Assembly: GCF_001723295.1 (NCBI RefSeq) | Contig: NZ_LPWD01000037.1 | Span: forward strand, 1 to 32,812 | DNA from: Methyloceanibacter marginalis | Lineage (GTDB): Bacteria; Pseudomonadota; Alphaproteobacteria; Rhizobiales; Methyloligellaceae | DNA length: 32,812 nt | Direction: 5' to 3' | Shown here: in pieces, positions 1 through 9,300 of the stretch | Position numbering within the stretch: position 1 is the first letter of the stretch | Layout: each line of letters starts with the position of its first letter | The notes under the pieces: model-generated | What the model was told of the DNA's origin: nothing | What the model saw: the letters and a program-made list of their open reading frames with translations, nothing else | Database searches by the model: none | Translations under genes and position numbers: made by a program

Positions 1-710
1 GGCTTGCCGAGCTTCTGGTCGCGCACGAGCTCGATGCCCCCGCTGAACGCCTTGAACAGTTCGAGCGTCACGTCCTTCGGCGCGCGGTAGAGCGGATCGT
101 TCGGACCCGGCGTAAGAAACGTCTTGCTGTAAGCCGAGCCCTCGCGCCAATCCTCGGCGACGGCGACGGCGATCCGTTCGATGCCCGTCGCGACGCTCAA
201 GGCGAAATTGCAGCGAAAGCCGGTCTCCGGATCGCCGCTCGTCAGGTCCTCGGCGCCCTTGCCGTAGAGGAGATATTCGAGTGCGGGCAAGCCCTGAAGC
301 GCGACACTCTTCTCTACAAGCCTGTCCGGCAAGGTCACCGTCTCGTCCTTCTTCAGAAGCGTCCTCTGAACCTGACGCAGGCCGATGCCTTTCGGGTCCG
401 GCCAGAAGAACAGCCGCTCATAGCGGTGTGCCTGGTTGACCGGGCCGAACCTGAAGATCTCGACCTTGCTCCAGCTTTCGACGGCGGCGGCGAACGCCAC
501 TTTCGCCGCCTCGAGCGCAGCCTCCGACGGCTTCGCGCACAGAGTCTCGGTCTTTTCCTTGAGGGCTCCGGCTTTCGTTTCGAAATCGTTGTAGCCGGGA
601 CGGATGACTTTGGTCAGCGCGTCCTGTGCGATGGCCGTGTGGTCGGTCTCGGCATGCGCCGTTTGCGCGCCGATGCAGAGAAAAACGAAACCAAGGACAA
701 TTGACCTCAT
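1..710 (-). CDS. Imelysin-like periplasmic protein (COG3489 type), 3' end outside window
   Basis: Partial gene; about 236 codons are visible and it runs off the left edge. The N-terminus has a Sec-type signal peptide (MRSIVLGFVFLCIGAQTAHA, cleavage after AHA), so the product is periplasmic. The region around residues 140-150 reads LPALEYLLYG, the imelysin-family (peptidase M75-like) signature seen in the shorter COG3489 branch. Family members are linked to iron uptake and are related to the M75 domain of EfeO; proteolytic activity is not established. The start is chosen because AAGGGG lies 5-10 bases upstream, overlapping the stop codon of the di-haem oxidoreductase, so the two are almost certainly one transcript. 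The order imelysin, di-haem protein, imelysin is a recognised iron-regulated arrangement, and a DUF1513 (COG3490) gene would be expected just beyond the edge. Confident on family, less so on exact role. Confidence 0.85.
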   Translation of the reverse strand, partial: MRSIVLGFVFLCIGAQTAHAETDHTAIAQDALTKVIRPGYNDFETKAGALKEKTETLCAKPSEAALEAAKVAFAAAVESWSKVEIFRFGPVNQAHRYERLFFWPDPKGIGLRQVQRTLLKKDETVTLPDRLVEKSVALQGLPALEYLLYGKGAEDLTSGDPETGFRCNFALSVATGIERIAVAVAEDWREGSAYSKTFLTPGPNDPLYRAPKDVTLELFKAFSGGIELVRDQKLGK

Positions 711-718
711 AAGGCCCC

Positions 719-2286
719 TTACAGCGAGTTCACGAAGGCAAGCAGGCGGGCGCGGTCTTCCTTCGACAGTTCGGCAAAGGCATCGCGCGCGCCTTGCGCC
801 TCGCCGCCATGCCAGAGGATCGCCTCGGTGAGATTGCGGGCGCGCCCGTCATGCAGGAACAGGGTGTGCCCGCTCACGGTCTCGGTCAAGCCGATGCCCC
901 ACAGCGGCGCCGTGCGCCATTCGGTACCGCTCGCCGCACCCTCCGGACGGTTGTCGGCCAATCCTTCGCCCATGTCATGCAGCAGCATGTCGGTGTAGGG
1001 ATAGATCAGCTCGTTCGACAGATGCGGCTGATCCGGCACTTTGCCCGTAACCAACTTGGGCCGGTGGCACTTCACACAGCCCGCTTCGTAGAACAGGGCC
1101 TTGCCTTTCAGAATTTCCGGGTCGTCCGGGTTCCGCCGCTTGGGCACCGCGAGGTTCTGGGAATAGAACGTGACAAGATCGAACAATTCATCGCCCACCT
1201 CGACGTCCTGATATTTTGGCGAAGCGCCCGACGGCGCATTGAGGCATTCCGCTTGCTTCTTGGTGCAGTCGCCCGCGTTGAACGGCACCATCGTGGTTGA
1301 GATGCCGATATCGCCGGCGAACGCCTCTGCGGATTGCTGGGCGATGGTCGGCACGCCCGCCTTCCAGCCGAAGCGGCCGAGCATCACCTTCTCGTGCTCG
1401 CGCGACCAGACGCGGTTTGGCTTGCCCGAAATGCCGTCGCCGTCTTCGTCGTCCGGGTCGGCATATGCCAGGATTTGGTCCTCCGGCACGGCTTCGAGCA
1501 GTCCGAGGCCGATCATTTGCGGGGCAACCCTTGGGCTGATCATGACGTCGGGGCGCATGGGCCCGTATCCGAGGTCGGCAATCTCGTATGTGGGATGGCG
1601 CAGGCTGACGGTCTCTCCACCGGCCAGCGTGACCGGCTTCTCCTCATAGTCGATGTCGAGCTTGCCCTCGGCCTTGAAGCCCTGAATGGCGAAATCCTGC
1701 AACTGGCCGCCATAGGTCGGATCCGGCAACGTGTTGACGCTATGGGCGGCGAGCCGGTCGTGCTCCTCCTCGGTCATGGCGGGCACCGAGAGCCGGACCA
1801 GCATGGAGCCCGTATTGTCGGGCACGTCCTCCGACAGCGGCGGGTGGCCGCGTCCGTCCTTCAGGTGGCAGTTCTGGCAGCCGCGCGAGTTGAATAGCGG
1901 CCCGAGCCCATCGGCGGAATCCGTGGAGGCGGGCGCCGAGACCCAGAGCCGGCGAAAGATGCTGTTGCCGATCTTGAGTCGAGCTCCTTGCGGAAGCTCA
2001 TATTGCCGGAGGACAGCGAAAAGGCATTCGAGGTGTCGGTGGAGCCGCGCGAGGTGGCGCCCCCGCCGGGCATATCCTCGTTTTGCTCAAGCCTGGTGAA
2101 ATCGGAAGTCGGCGCCAGCAGCGCCTCAATCCCCTCGTCCTTGCCGGTCGCAAAGGTTGTGGCCGCGCCGGCAAGCAACGGCAGGCACGCGCCCAATACG
2201 AGCGCACCGCCAAGCCAGACTCTTGCCTGGCTCGACGGCGCTCGTGGGGACTGACGTACGCAGTTTACTAAGTCAGATCTATGCAC
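719..2286 (-). CDS. Di-haem c-type oxidoreductase (DUF1111, COG3488), one frame break
   Basis: Periplasmic protein of the DUF1111/di-haem oxidoreductase family, about 520 residues after frame correction. Two haem c attachment motifs are readable: CQNCH (near 1875-1890, in the N-terminal half) and CVKCH (near 1070-1085). The N-terminus has a hydrophobic signal segment (GGALVLGACLPLLAGAA). The frame changes near 1979: upstream the protein reads MSFRKELD, and one added T restores FKIGNSIFRRLW, so a single base appears to be missing. The start is uncertain. No ATG lies in frame after the porin stop, and a GTG at 2286 is the best candidate; an ATG at 2337 would overlap the porin gene. Known relatives sit beside imelysins in iron-responsive clusters and are distantly related to MauG/BthA di-haem enzymes. 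A role in oxidising or reducing iron for the neighbouring imelysins is inference. Confidence 0.85.
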
Positions 2287-2296
2287 TCGTTTCGCA

Positions 2297-3693
2297 TTAG
2301 AACGTGAACGTGTTGCGTGCCCCGATGACAGTGGCATCGTCCTGGCCGGGATCTCCGGACGGGTTCATGATGTACTGGAAGTCGGGCTGGAGAGTCCAAC
2401 CGTTCATGATCTCCATCGTATAGGCGATTTCGATGAGTTGCTCCTCGCGGCGCGGCCCCGGCTCACCGAGCGTGATGTCATTGGCCGTCACGTCGTTGGA
2501 GATGCCGGTATAGGCATATCCGATCGCAAGCGCATCGTTGGGACGGCCCGGGATCATGCCGGTGAAGGTCAGGCCACCGTCAAAGTAGACGTCGACCAGG
2601 TTCCGGTCGTCGGGGGCGCGGCGAAGCGGAGGAACATGCCGACACCTTGCGCGTCCTCGCTGCCCGGCACACGCCACAACAGCTGATCCAGGATGATGTA
2701 GAGCGCGTGGTCGTTGTCGAGCGGCTTGCCGGAGTTGCCCGTGACGACGACCAGATCGCCACCGACGTCGACACGGTTGTCCACGAAGTCGCCGAAATGG
2801 TTCCAGCCACCGATCTTGATGGTGCCGGGAAGCCGGCCGCCGGCCAGGTCGTAATTGTAGGCGCCTTCGATCATGAGCAGCGGATCGTCGTCGAGCTCGA
2901 ACTCGAGGCCGTGGGGGTTACAGATCTGCGGATCGTCGGCCGCGCAAGCGGGAGACGGATCGCCGTTGTAGACGCCGACCATGACGTTGGTGTTCTCGGT
3001 CGGTGTCACCGCGACACGCACACCAGGGGTGGCCAGCGGATAGGCCGGACCGCCGCCCGGGTTGTTCTCGGCCGCGATCGGCGCCCAACCCCAGGTGCCG
3101 TTGATGAAGAACCCGCCGCCATCGGCCGCGAAGAACTCCTCGTCGGCGGCGAGCTGACCGACCTTGATCGACACCGTGTCATTGAACAGGTGCTGCTCGA
3201 GCCACAGCTCGAACAGACGCGTGGCAGGCAGCGCCTCAAAGCTCGTGACGGGCATCAGGCCGCCGATATTGGCGCCCGTGATGGAGTTTCCGTGAATCTG
3301 GAAGCCGTTGGCATGGAAGCACAAGCCGTCCCAGAGACCGAGCTTCTTCATATCGGCGTCCATATAGAGCTCGAGCACACCCATATATTCGCCGCCTTGG
3401 TCGATGCCGCCCCAATTGTAGAACGGCTCCGCATAATAGGCGCCGCCGACCTGAATGCCGGCATTGGCAAGTCCCTTGCGGGCGCCGCCACATCGAGGGG
3501 TACAAGCGCGTCGTCCGGAATGCCCGTCGGGCTGACGCCGCAATTTGCCAGCGCCGCCCGGCATGGCCATGATCGATACGGCCAGAATGGACGCCACGGC
3601 CGCCGGCTTAGCGAGCTTGGTGGCGAGCCGTCCCATCCACGTGGTCGTAGCGTGTGGTGGTCGGTCGCCCGATAGCAGTGTGTTCTTCGTCAT
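2297..3693 (-). CDS. Carbohydrate-selective porin, OprB family, with frame breaks
   Basis: Outer-membrane beta-barrel of the OprB family, about 465 residues after correction. Recognisable stretches include GGAYYAEPFYNWGG near the mature N-terminus, FELWLEQHLFNDTVSIKVGQLAADEEF, and the C-terminal strands LIEIAYTMEIMNGWTLQPDF and NPSGDPGQ, ending in NTFTF with a terminal Phe typical of BAM substrates. A signal region (AAVASILAVSIMAMPGGA) precedes it. The frame breaks near 2613, where one missing C in a C-run restores APPDDRNLVDVYF. A second stretch, roughly 3480-3550, reads better one frame over (ANCGVSPTGIPDDALVPLDV), so two or more compensating errors lie there. The gene sits between the IrpA-like imelysin and the di-haem gene on the same strand. 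A porin here suggests a diffusion channel feeding the periplasmic proteins, but the substrate cannot be read from sequence. Confidence 0.82.
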
Positions 3694-3728
3694 GTTGTCA
3701 GCCCCCGAGGCTTTCTCTGCTCAGTTTT

Positions 3729-3759
3729 GGCCTACGATTGTTATATTATAACGTAGGCC
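3729..3759 (-). promoter_or_regulatory. Palindromic promoter/operator candidate before the porin
   Basis: Two 8-base inverted arms, GGCCTACG (3729-3736) and CGTAGGCC (3752-3759), flank an AT-rich core containing a second perfect palindrome, GTTATATTATAAC (3740-3752). On the minus strand the core includes TATAAT (3750 to 3745), a perfect -10 hexamer about 52 bases before the porin ATG. No good -35 hexamer lies at 16-18 bases. A repressor or activator site overlapping a promoter is the natural reading. It does not match an Irr or Fur box that I can recognise. Confidence 0.45.
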
Positions 3760-3792
3760 GACATTCATCCCCGCGTCAACGGGGCTTGGTCA

Positions 3793-5073
3793 TCATTCGG
3801 CTGCTCCAACCTTTTCCGGTGCGTCGAGGCTGTCGGAGCCTTCGAACTCGATGGACTTCAGGTCCAGGGTCGCCACGGCGCGCTCGATGGCCTTGGTCTG
3901 ACCGAGAAGAGCGTCGACCACGTCCTGGACGACCTTGTTCCCTTCATCGTTCCCCTCTCCGATCATCTGGTCGTAGGACTCCGTGGTCAGGGCCCGAAGA
4001 TACAGCACGTTCATGGCGTCCATGGTGGCGTCGAGCTTGGCGCGCACCTCGGCGTCAACCTTCGGGTCCTTTGCCTTGACCAGATCGGAAACGCTGGCGC
4101 CACCAACAAACGAGCCGTCGGCGCGGCGATAGCGTCCGAGATAGACATTGCGGATGCCGAGCGCGTCAAAAAAGTGAGACGCGTGAGTGTTGTCCGAGAA
4201 GCAATCGTGCTCCTCCTCCGGATCGTGGATCATGAGGCCGAGCTTGATGCGCTCGCCAGCCAGCTCGCCATATGACAGTGAGCCGAGGCCGGTCATGATG
4301 GTGGTGAGACCTTCCTCGCCGTCCCCGACACCCTTGCGGGCATCGCCGCCAGCGGCCCACTGCTCGGCCATCCAAGCGAGATCGTCGACCAGCAAGTCGG
4401 TAACGGTGCTCAGATACTCGGCGCGCCGGGCGCAATTGCCATTGCTGCAGTTCTTGGTGTCGAAGTCCGTTGGCGGGACGATTGCCGGCGCCGCGTCGGT
4501 GCCGTTCAGGTCTTGGCCCCAAAGCAGGAACTCGACCGCGTGATAGCCGGTCGCGACATTCGCCTCCACGCCGCCGGCCTCCTGCAGCTCGTCGGCGAGC
4601 AGTTCCTTGGTGAACTTGGAGGTGTCGATCTTCTTGCCGCCCATGGTCAGCGAGACGTTCTTGATGACATTGGCGACGTAGAGCTCGTTCTCCGGCGACT
4701 CGGCGCCGTAAACTTCGGTGACGTAGTCGATCAGACCCTCATCGAGCGGCCAGGCATTCACCTTGCCCTCCCAATCATCGACGATGGCATTGCCGAAGCG
4801 ATAGGCCTCGGTCTGCATGTACGGGATCCGAGCGGCGATCCAAGCGGCGCGTGCGGCGCGCAGATTAGGCTCGGTCGGCTCGGACAGAAACTCGTTGATC
4901 GCCAGATGCATCGTCTTGGCGGTCTCGAGTGAATCCTCGTACCCAGCTTGCGCGATGTCGGCATAGGTCTTCAGCACGTCCTTGGTGCCGTCAGCGGCCA
5001 AAGCGGGCGAAAAGCAGAAAAAGCCGAACGCCATCGCGGCGGCCGGCAGAACAGTCATCGGTCCTCGGAACAT
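3793..5073 (-). CDS. Imelysin family protein, IrpA-like (COG3487)
   Basis: Periplasmic imelysin of 426 residues with a signal peptide (MFRGPMTVLPAAAMAFGFF, followed by CFSPALA). The family motif GxHxxE appears as GYHAVEFLLWGQD, with His178 and Glu181. Other typical stretches are PLDEGLIDYV, HASHFFDALGIRNVYLGRY near two thirds of the length, and a CSNGNC pair that may form a disulfide or bind metal. The ATG at 5073 is preferred over those at 5079 and 5109 because AAAGGG lies exactly six bases upstream of it. IrpA was first known as an iron-regulated cyanobacterial protein, and the family is tied to iron acquisition without a proven mechanism. It is the first gene of the minus-strand cluster and is divergent from the LysR-type gene. 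No frame break was seen. Family assignment is firm. Confidence 0.92.
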   Translation of the reverse strand: MFRGPMTVLPAAAMAFGFFCFSPALAADGTKDVLKTYADIAQAGYEDSLETAKTMHLAINEFLSEPTEPNLRAARAAWIAARIPYMQTEAYRFGNAIVDDWEGKVNAWPLDEGLIDYVTEVYGAESPENELYVANVIKNVSLTMGGKKIDTSKFTKELLADELQEAGGVEANVATGYHAVEFLLWGQDLNGTDAAPAIVPPTDFDTKNCSNGNCARRAEYLSTVTDLLVDDLAWMAEQWAAGGDARKGVGDGEEGLTTIMTGLGSLSYGELAGERIKLGLMIHDPEEEHDCFSDNTHASHFFDALGIRNVYLGRYRRADGSFVGGASVSDLVKAKDPKVDAEVRAKLDATMDAMNVLYLRALTTESYDQMIGEGNDEGNKVVQDVVDALLGQTKAIERAVATLDLKSIEFEGSDSLDAPEKVGAAE

Positions 5074-5142
5074 CGTCATCCCTTTTGTTTGTAGCTCGGC
5101 CCTTGGCACTTCGCGTTAGGCCCTTTCCCGGTTTTCCCCCTC

Positions 5143-5160
5143 AAAACCGCCCGAAGGCGG
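5143..5160 (-). terminator. Intrinsic-terminator-like hairpin in the imelysin leader
   Basis: On the minus strand CCGCC-TTCG-GGCGG (5160 to 5147) is followed by TTTT (5146 to 5143). This is a UUCG-capped stem with a U-run. It lies 70 bases before the imelysin start and no minus-strand gene lies upstream for it to terminate. It is therefore a candidate attenuator or the end of a short leader RNA. Confidence 0.5.
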
Positions 5161-5167
5161 GAAGAAT

Positions 5168-5203
5168 GCGGCGGCCCGCCAGCCGGGACCTTTGGGCCGC
5201 CGC
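5168..5203. repeat. 10-base GC-rich inverted repeat in the imelysin leader
   Basis: GCGGCGGCCC (5168-5177) and GGGCCGCCGC (5194-5203) are perfect complements around a 16-base spacer. In imelysin leader RNA it would form a stable stem immediately before the terminator-like hairpin at 5143-5160. There is no U-run of its own. Function unknown. Confidence 0.55.
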
Positions 5204-5247
5204 AAGGTTGAGATGAGGAAGCGTCCAGGCTCGGGCTCAGACGCTCC

Positions 5248-5286
5248 AGACATTCGGGCTGGGCGGCCGAATGTCTTGCCAAGACA
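5248..5286. promoter_or_regulatory. Overlapping inverted repeats between imelysin and LysR genes (operator candidate)
   Basis: Two perfect dyads overlap. AGACATTCGG (5248-5257) is matched by CCGAATGTCT (5267-5276) across nine bases. TGTCTTG (5272-5278) is matched by CAAGACA (5280-5286) around a single C. The shared AGACA/TGTCT core therefore occurs three times in 39 bases. The site lies 59 bases before the LysR-type ATG and about 175 bases before the imelysin start, where a divergent LysR regulator would be expected to bind. Assignment to that regulator is inference from position. Confidence 0.5.
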
Positions 5287-5344
5287 CTAGCCCAGCGCCT
5301 AACATGAGCGTACTGAACTCTTTTCAGCCGAATAGTTGAGCAAA

Positions 5345-6264
5345 ATGCATCTTAAAGAGGTCGACGCCAATCTGCTCGTGACTCTCGACGCCCTCTTGGT
5401 GGATGCGAGCGTGACCCGGGCCGCGGAGAGACTGGGGCGGAGCGCGTCGGCCATCAGCCACGCACTGGCTAAACTCCGCGAAATTTTCAACGATGAGCTC
5501 TTCGTGCGGGCCGGACAACGCCTGGTCCCAACAGCCAAGCGCTGGAGCTTGCGCCCACGGTTCACGTCATCCTCGCCGGTATGGAAAGCCTGCTGAGGCC
5601 GAGCAAACCCTTCGATCCGTCGCTTTCCGTGCGCGAGTTTGCCGCAGCATCGAGCGAAGCGGGCGAGCTCATTTTGGTTGAGCCGTTACGCAAACGCCTC
5701 CAATCGCTCGCCCCGAATGTGCATGTGAGCTGGACGCCGTCCCATCGCGACGAAAATATCGATTCGCTGCGCAACGCCCGCAGCCACTTCGTCATCGACA
5801 TCGAAGGGGCGCCGGTGGCCGCGCCGGACGTGCGCGTGGCCAGGCTGTTCGACGACACGCTCGCCACCTTGGCGGGACCGGATCATCCTTTCATCAAACG
5901 CAGGCCCAAGGCCGCCACCTTCGCGGCCGCCGACCATGTGGCGGTCAACACGCTGCCGACGCTCACGCTGTTGGATCAGGCGCTCAGGGGCGAAGGGCTC
6001 AGCTGCAATGTCTCCTCCCAGGTCTCCTCGGTGCTCGTGGGCGTGCTCGTGGTCTTGAACGGCGACGCGCTGTTGACGCTTCCCTCTTCGCTCGCGGCGG
6101 TCCTGGAGAAGCAATTCGGCCTGGCGCGCATCGCCCAGCCGGTGCCGCCCGTGGATCTCCCCTTAAGGCTCATGTGGCATTCGAGCTATGACCGTGACGA
6201 ATGCCACCAATGGGTGCGCGGGGAGTTCGCCAATATCGCCCGGGAGATCGTGAGCGCGGCGTAG
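5345..6264 (+). CDS. LysR-type transcriptional regulator, one frame break
   Basis: About 306 residues after correction, the usual LysR length. The N-terminal winged helix-turn-helix is clear: LNLLVTLDALL-like DANLLVTLDALLVDAS, then VTRAAERLGRSASAISHALAKLRE and DELFVRAGQRLVPTA. After the break the linker reads ALELAPTVHVILAGM and the effector-binding domain follows to GEFANIAREIVSAA. The break is near 5536: adding one C converts AKRWSLRP to QALELAP. The start is ATG at 5345 (MHLKEVDAN); a TTG at 5336 is possible and neither has a strong ribosome binding site. The N-terminal sequence resembles the NodD/NahR-like branch of LysR proteins. It is divergent from the imelysin gene, which is its likely target; the inducer is unknown. 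The 120 bases after it, before the macroglobulin gene, contain only a weak GAGCC/GGCTC dyad at about 6287-6305. Confidence 0.88.
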
Positions 6265-6384
6265 CGCCGCCCCCGCCGTTCGAGTTTGAGCCTTTTAGCG
6301 AGGCTCTGGCTTCCGTCATGATGCTCCATTACCATGCGGAAGTCGCCCGCCTGCCGCCGAGGGTTGGGCGCTTGGAGGACATCC

Positions 6385-9300
6385 ATGGTCGCCTGGTTCC
6401 GCGCTGGCCTTGCCGCCGCGTTGTTGATTTTCGTCTCCATCCCCGCTTCCGCCGACGACAAAGCTTTCCAAGACGACGCGCTCGACGAGGCCGCGATCAC
6501 CCTCGCAGCCGACCTCAAGAACGAGTCGGGCACGGTCGCGCTTCCGGTCATCAAGCTGAAGGAGCAGGCTGCCGTCCAACTGAGAAAGCAGGATCTCGAG
6601 GGCGCCGCTTTCACCTATGGGCAGATCGTCACCGTGGCGCCCGACGACTCCACGGCCTGGCGCCGACTGGCCGATATCTGGCTCGCCATCCCCCCGGACG
6701 AAACGGACGACGGCAGCGTCCGCTATCGCAATGCCCGTACCGCCGCCTATGTCGCCTATCGCCGGGCGACGACGCCGAAGCAAGAAGCCGCGGGCCTGGC
6801 TACGCTCGCAACCGCCTTCGGCAAAGGCGGCGATTGGCGCCCGGCGCTGAACGCGCTGCATCTTGCGCTCACGCTCGACGACAATCAGGGCCTCAAGGTC
6901 ACCTACGACCAGCTCCGCGAGAAGTACGCTTTCCGCGTCGCCGATTTCAGCGTGGATTCCGACGCGGCGTCCCCACGCGCCTGCTTCCAATTCACCGAAC
7001 CTTTGCTGAAGCGCGCGGACTTCTCGCCATTCGTCTCCGTGGCGGGACAGGACAAGCCGGCGCTCTCGGCGGACGACCAGCAGCTTTGTGTCGAGGGGCT
7101 GAAGCACGGCGAGACCTATGACGTCACCTTGCGCGAGGGATTGCCCTCAATGGTGCACGAGGACCTGCTGAAGGACGCGGAATTCACGATCTATGTGCGG
7201 GACCGGAAGCCGTCGGTGCGGCTCGCTGGCAAGGCCTATGTGCTGCCGAGCACCGGGCAGCGGGGCATTCCGCTCGTGTCCGTCAACACCGGGCTACTCG
7301 ACGTGACGATCTACCGGATCGGCGACCGCAACCTGCTCGGCAACGTGCTGAGCTACGATTTCCAGCGCAATCTCTACGCGTACGATCTGGAGACCGTCGC
7401 TGACGAAAAAGGTCAAGAAGTCTGGAGCGGCGAACTCGCGGTCACGCAGGAGCTCAATAAAGAAGTCACCACCGCTTTCCCGATTGGCGAGGCGGTGCCT
7501 GAGATGGCGCCGGGCGCTATCTCCTCGCCGCCAACCCCGCCGACGTGCCGGGCGGACGAGTACGGCGAGCGGACCACGCAGTGGTTCGTCGTCTCCGATT
7601 TCGGTCTTACGGCCTATTCCGGCACCGACGGCGTCCACGCTTTCGTCAACTCGCTCGCAAGCACGGCGCCTTTGCCGGGTGTCGAGGTTCGTCTGATCGC
7701 GCGGAACAACGAAGTGCTGGCAACGGCGGCGACCGACGACAAAGGCGCGGTCACGTTCGCACCCGGTTGGGCGCGGGGCGAAGGCGGTCTGTCGCCGGCG
7801 ATGCTCGTCGCTTCGGGGACCGACGGCGACTACGCCTTTCTCAATCTCAAGCAATCCGGCTTCGACCTGACCGACCGGGGCGTCGCCGGACGCGAGGCGC
7901 CCAAGGGCCTCGACGCCTTCGTGTTCACCGAGCGCGGTGTCTACCGTACCGGCGAGACGGTGCACATCACGGCCTTGTTGCGCGACGCCGCCGGTATCGC
8001 CGTGCCCGGCGTTCCCCTGACGCTGGTGGTCGAGCGTCCCGACGGCATCGAATATCGCCGCGCCGTGGTGCCCGACGAGGGGCTCGGCGGCCGCGCCCTC
8101 GACGTGGCGCTGATTTCCTCGGCGCCGACAGGCACGTACCGGGTCGAGGTTTATTCCGACCCCAAGGCTTCCCCCGTCGGCAAGACGAGCTTCCTGGTCG
8201 AGGACTATGTGCCGGAGCGGCTCGAGTTCGACATCTCGACCGGCGCCAAGGCCCTGTCGCCTTCGAGCCCCGCCGAGATCGCCCTTGATGGACGTTTCCT
8301 TTATGGCGCACCGGCCTCCGGGCTGCCGATCGACGGGGAGTTGAAGATCGCCGCCACCAGCGAACGCCCGGCTTTGCCGGCTACGTGTTTGGTTGCGACG
8401 CGCAATCCGGACGACAGCTTTTCCTCCGAGAGCTTCCCGCTCGCCGACCTGCCCGAGACCGACGCTGAGGGCAAAGCGACCTTCGCGGTCGCGCTCGGCG
8501 AGATCCCCGCTTCAGGCAGACCGCTCGAGGCCACGGTCGTGGTGCGGCTTGCCGAGCCCGGCGGCCGCGCCGTCGAGCACGAACTCAAACTGCCGGTTAC
8601 GCCCCGGTCCGACATGATCGGCGTGAAGCCGCTGTTCAAAGGCTCGTCTCTCGGCGACCAGGACATCGCCAAGTTCAACGTGGTGATGGCCGCGCCGGAC
8701 GGCATGCAGGTGGCCGCGAAGGGGCTGAAATGGCAGCTCCTGCGCATCGAGTCCAAATATCAATGGTACCGGCAATACGGCAGCTGGAACTACGAGCCCA
8801 TCAAGGTCACCCGCCGGGTGGCGGACGGTACGATCGACGTGGGCGCGACGCAGCCGGGCCAGATCGAGGTGCCGGTGAGTTGGGGCCGCTACCGGCTCGA
8901 GGTGGAAACCAACGACCCGCAAGGCCCGCTCACCACTTACGGCTTCGACTCCGGCTGGTACGCCGACGCATCCGCCGACACGCCGGACCTTCTGGAGATC
9001 GCCCTCGACAAGAATGGCTACGCGCCGGGCGACACCATGACCGTGGCCGTGACCGCGCGCAGCGCCGGCACCGTGACGCTGTCGGTGATCGGCGACCGGC
9101 TCATCACCCAGACCACCACGGACGTAGTGGCGGGGCTGGTGAAGCTGCCGCTCACGGTGGGCGATGATTGGGGCACCGGCGCTACGGTGCTGGCAACCTT
9201 GCGCCGGCCGCTCGACGCGGCGGAGAAGCGCATGCCGGGCCGCGCCATCGGCGTGCAGTGGTTCAGCGTGGACCGGGTCGCGCACACGATCGGCGTGGAC

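Noticed and set aside
5262-5285. A sigma-54 promoter (TTGGCA on the minus strand) for the imelysin operon
   Set aside because: The GC dinucleotide required at -12 is missing at the right distance, and TTGGCA is fully accounted for by the palindrome centred at 5279.
1979-5536. Calling the di-haem, porin and LysR genes pseudogenes
   Set aside because: The breaks are of the same single-base kind as those in essential nusA and infB, and the rest of each protein, including haem and HTH motifs, is intact.
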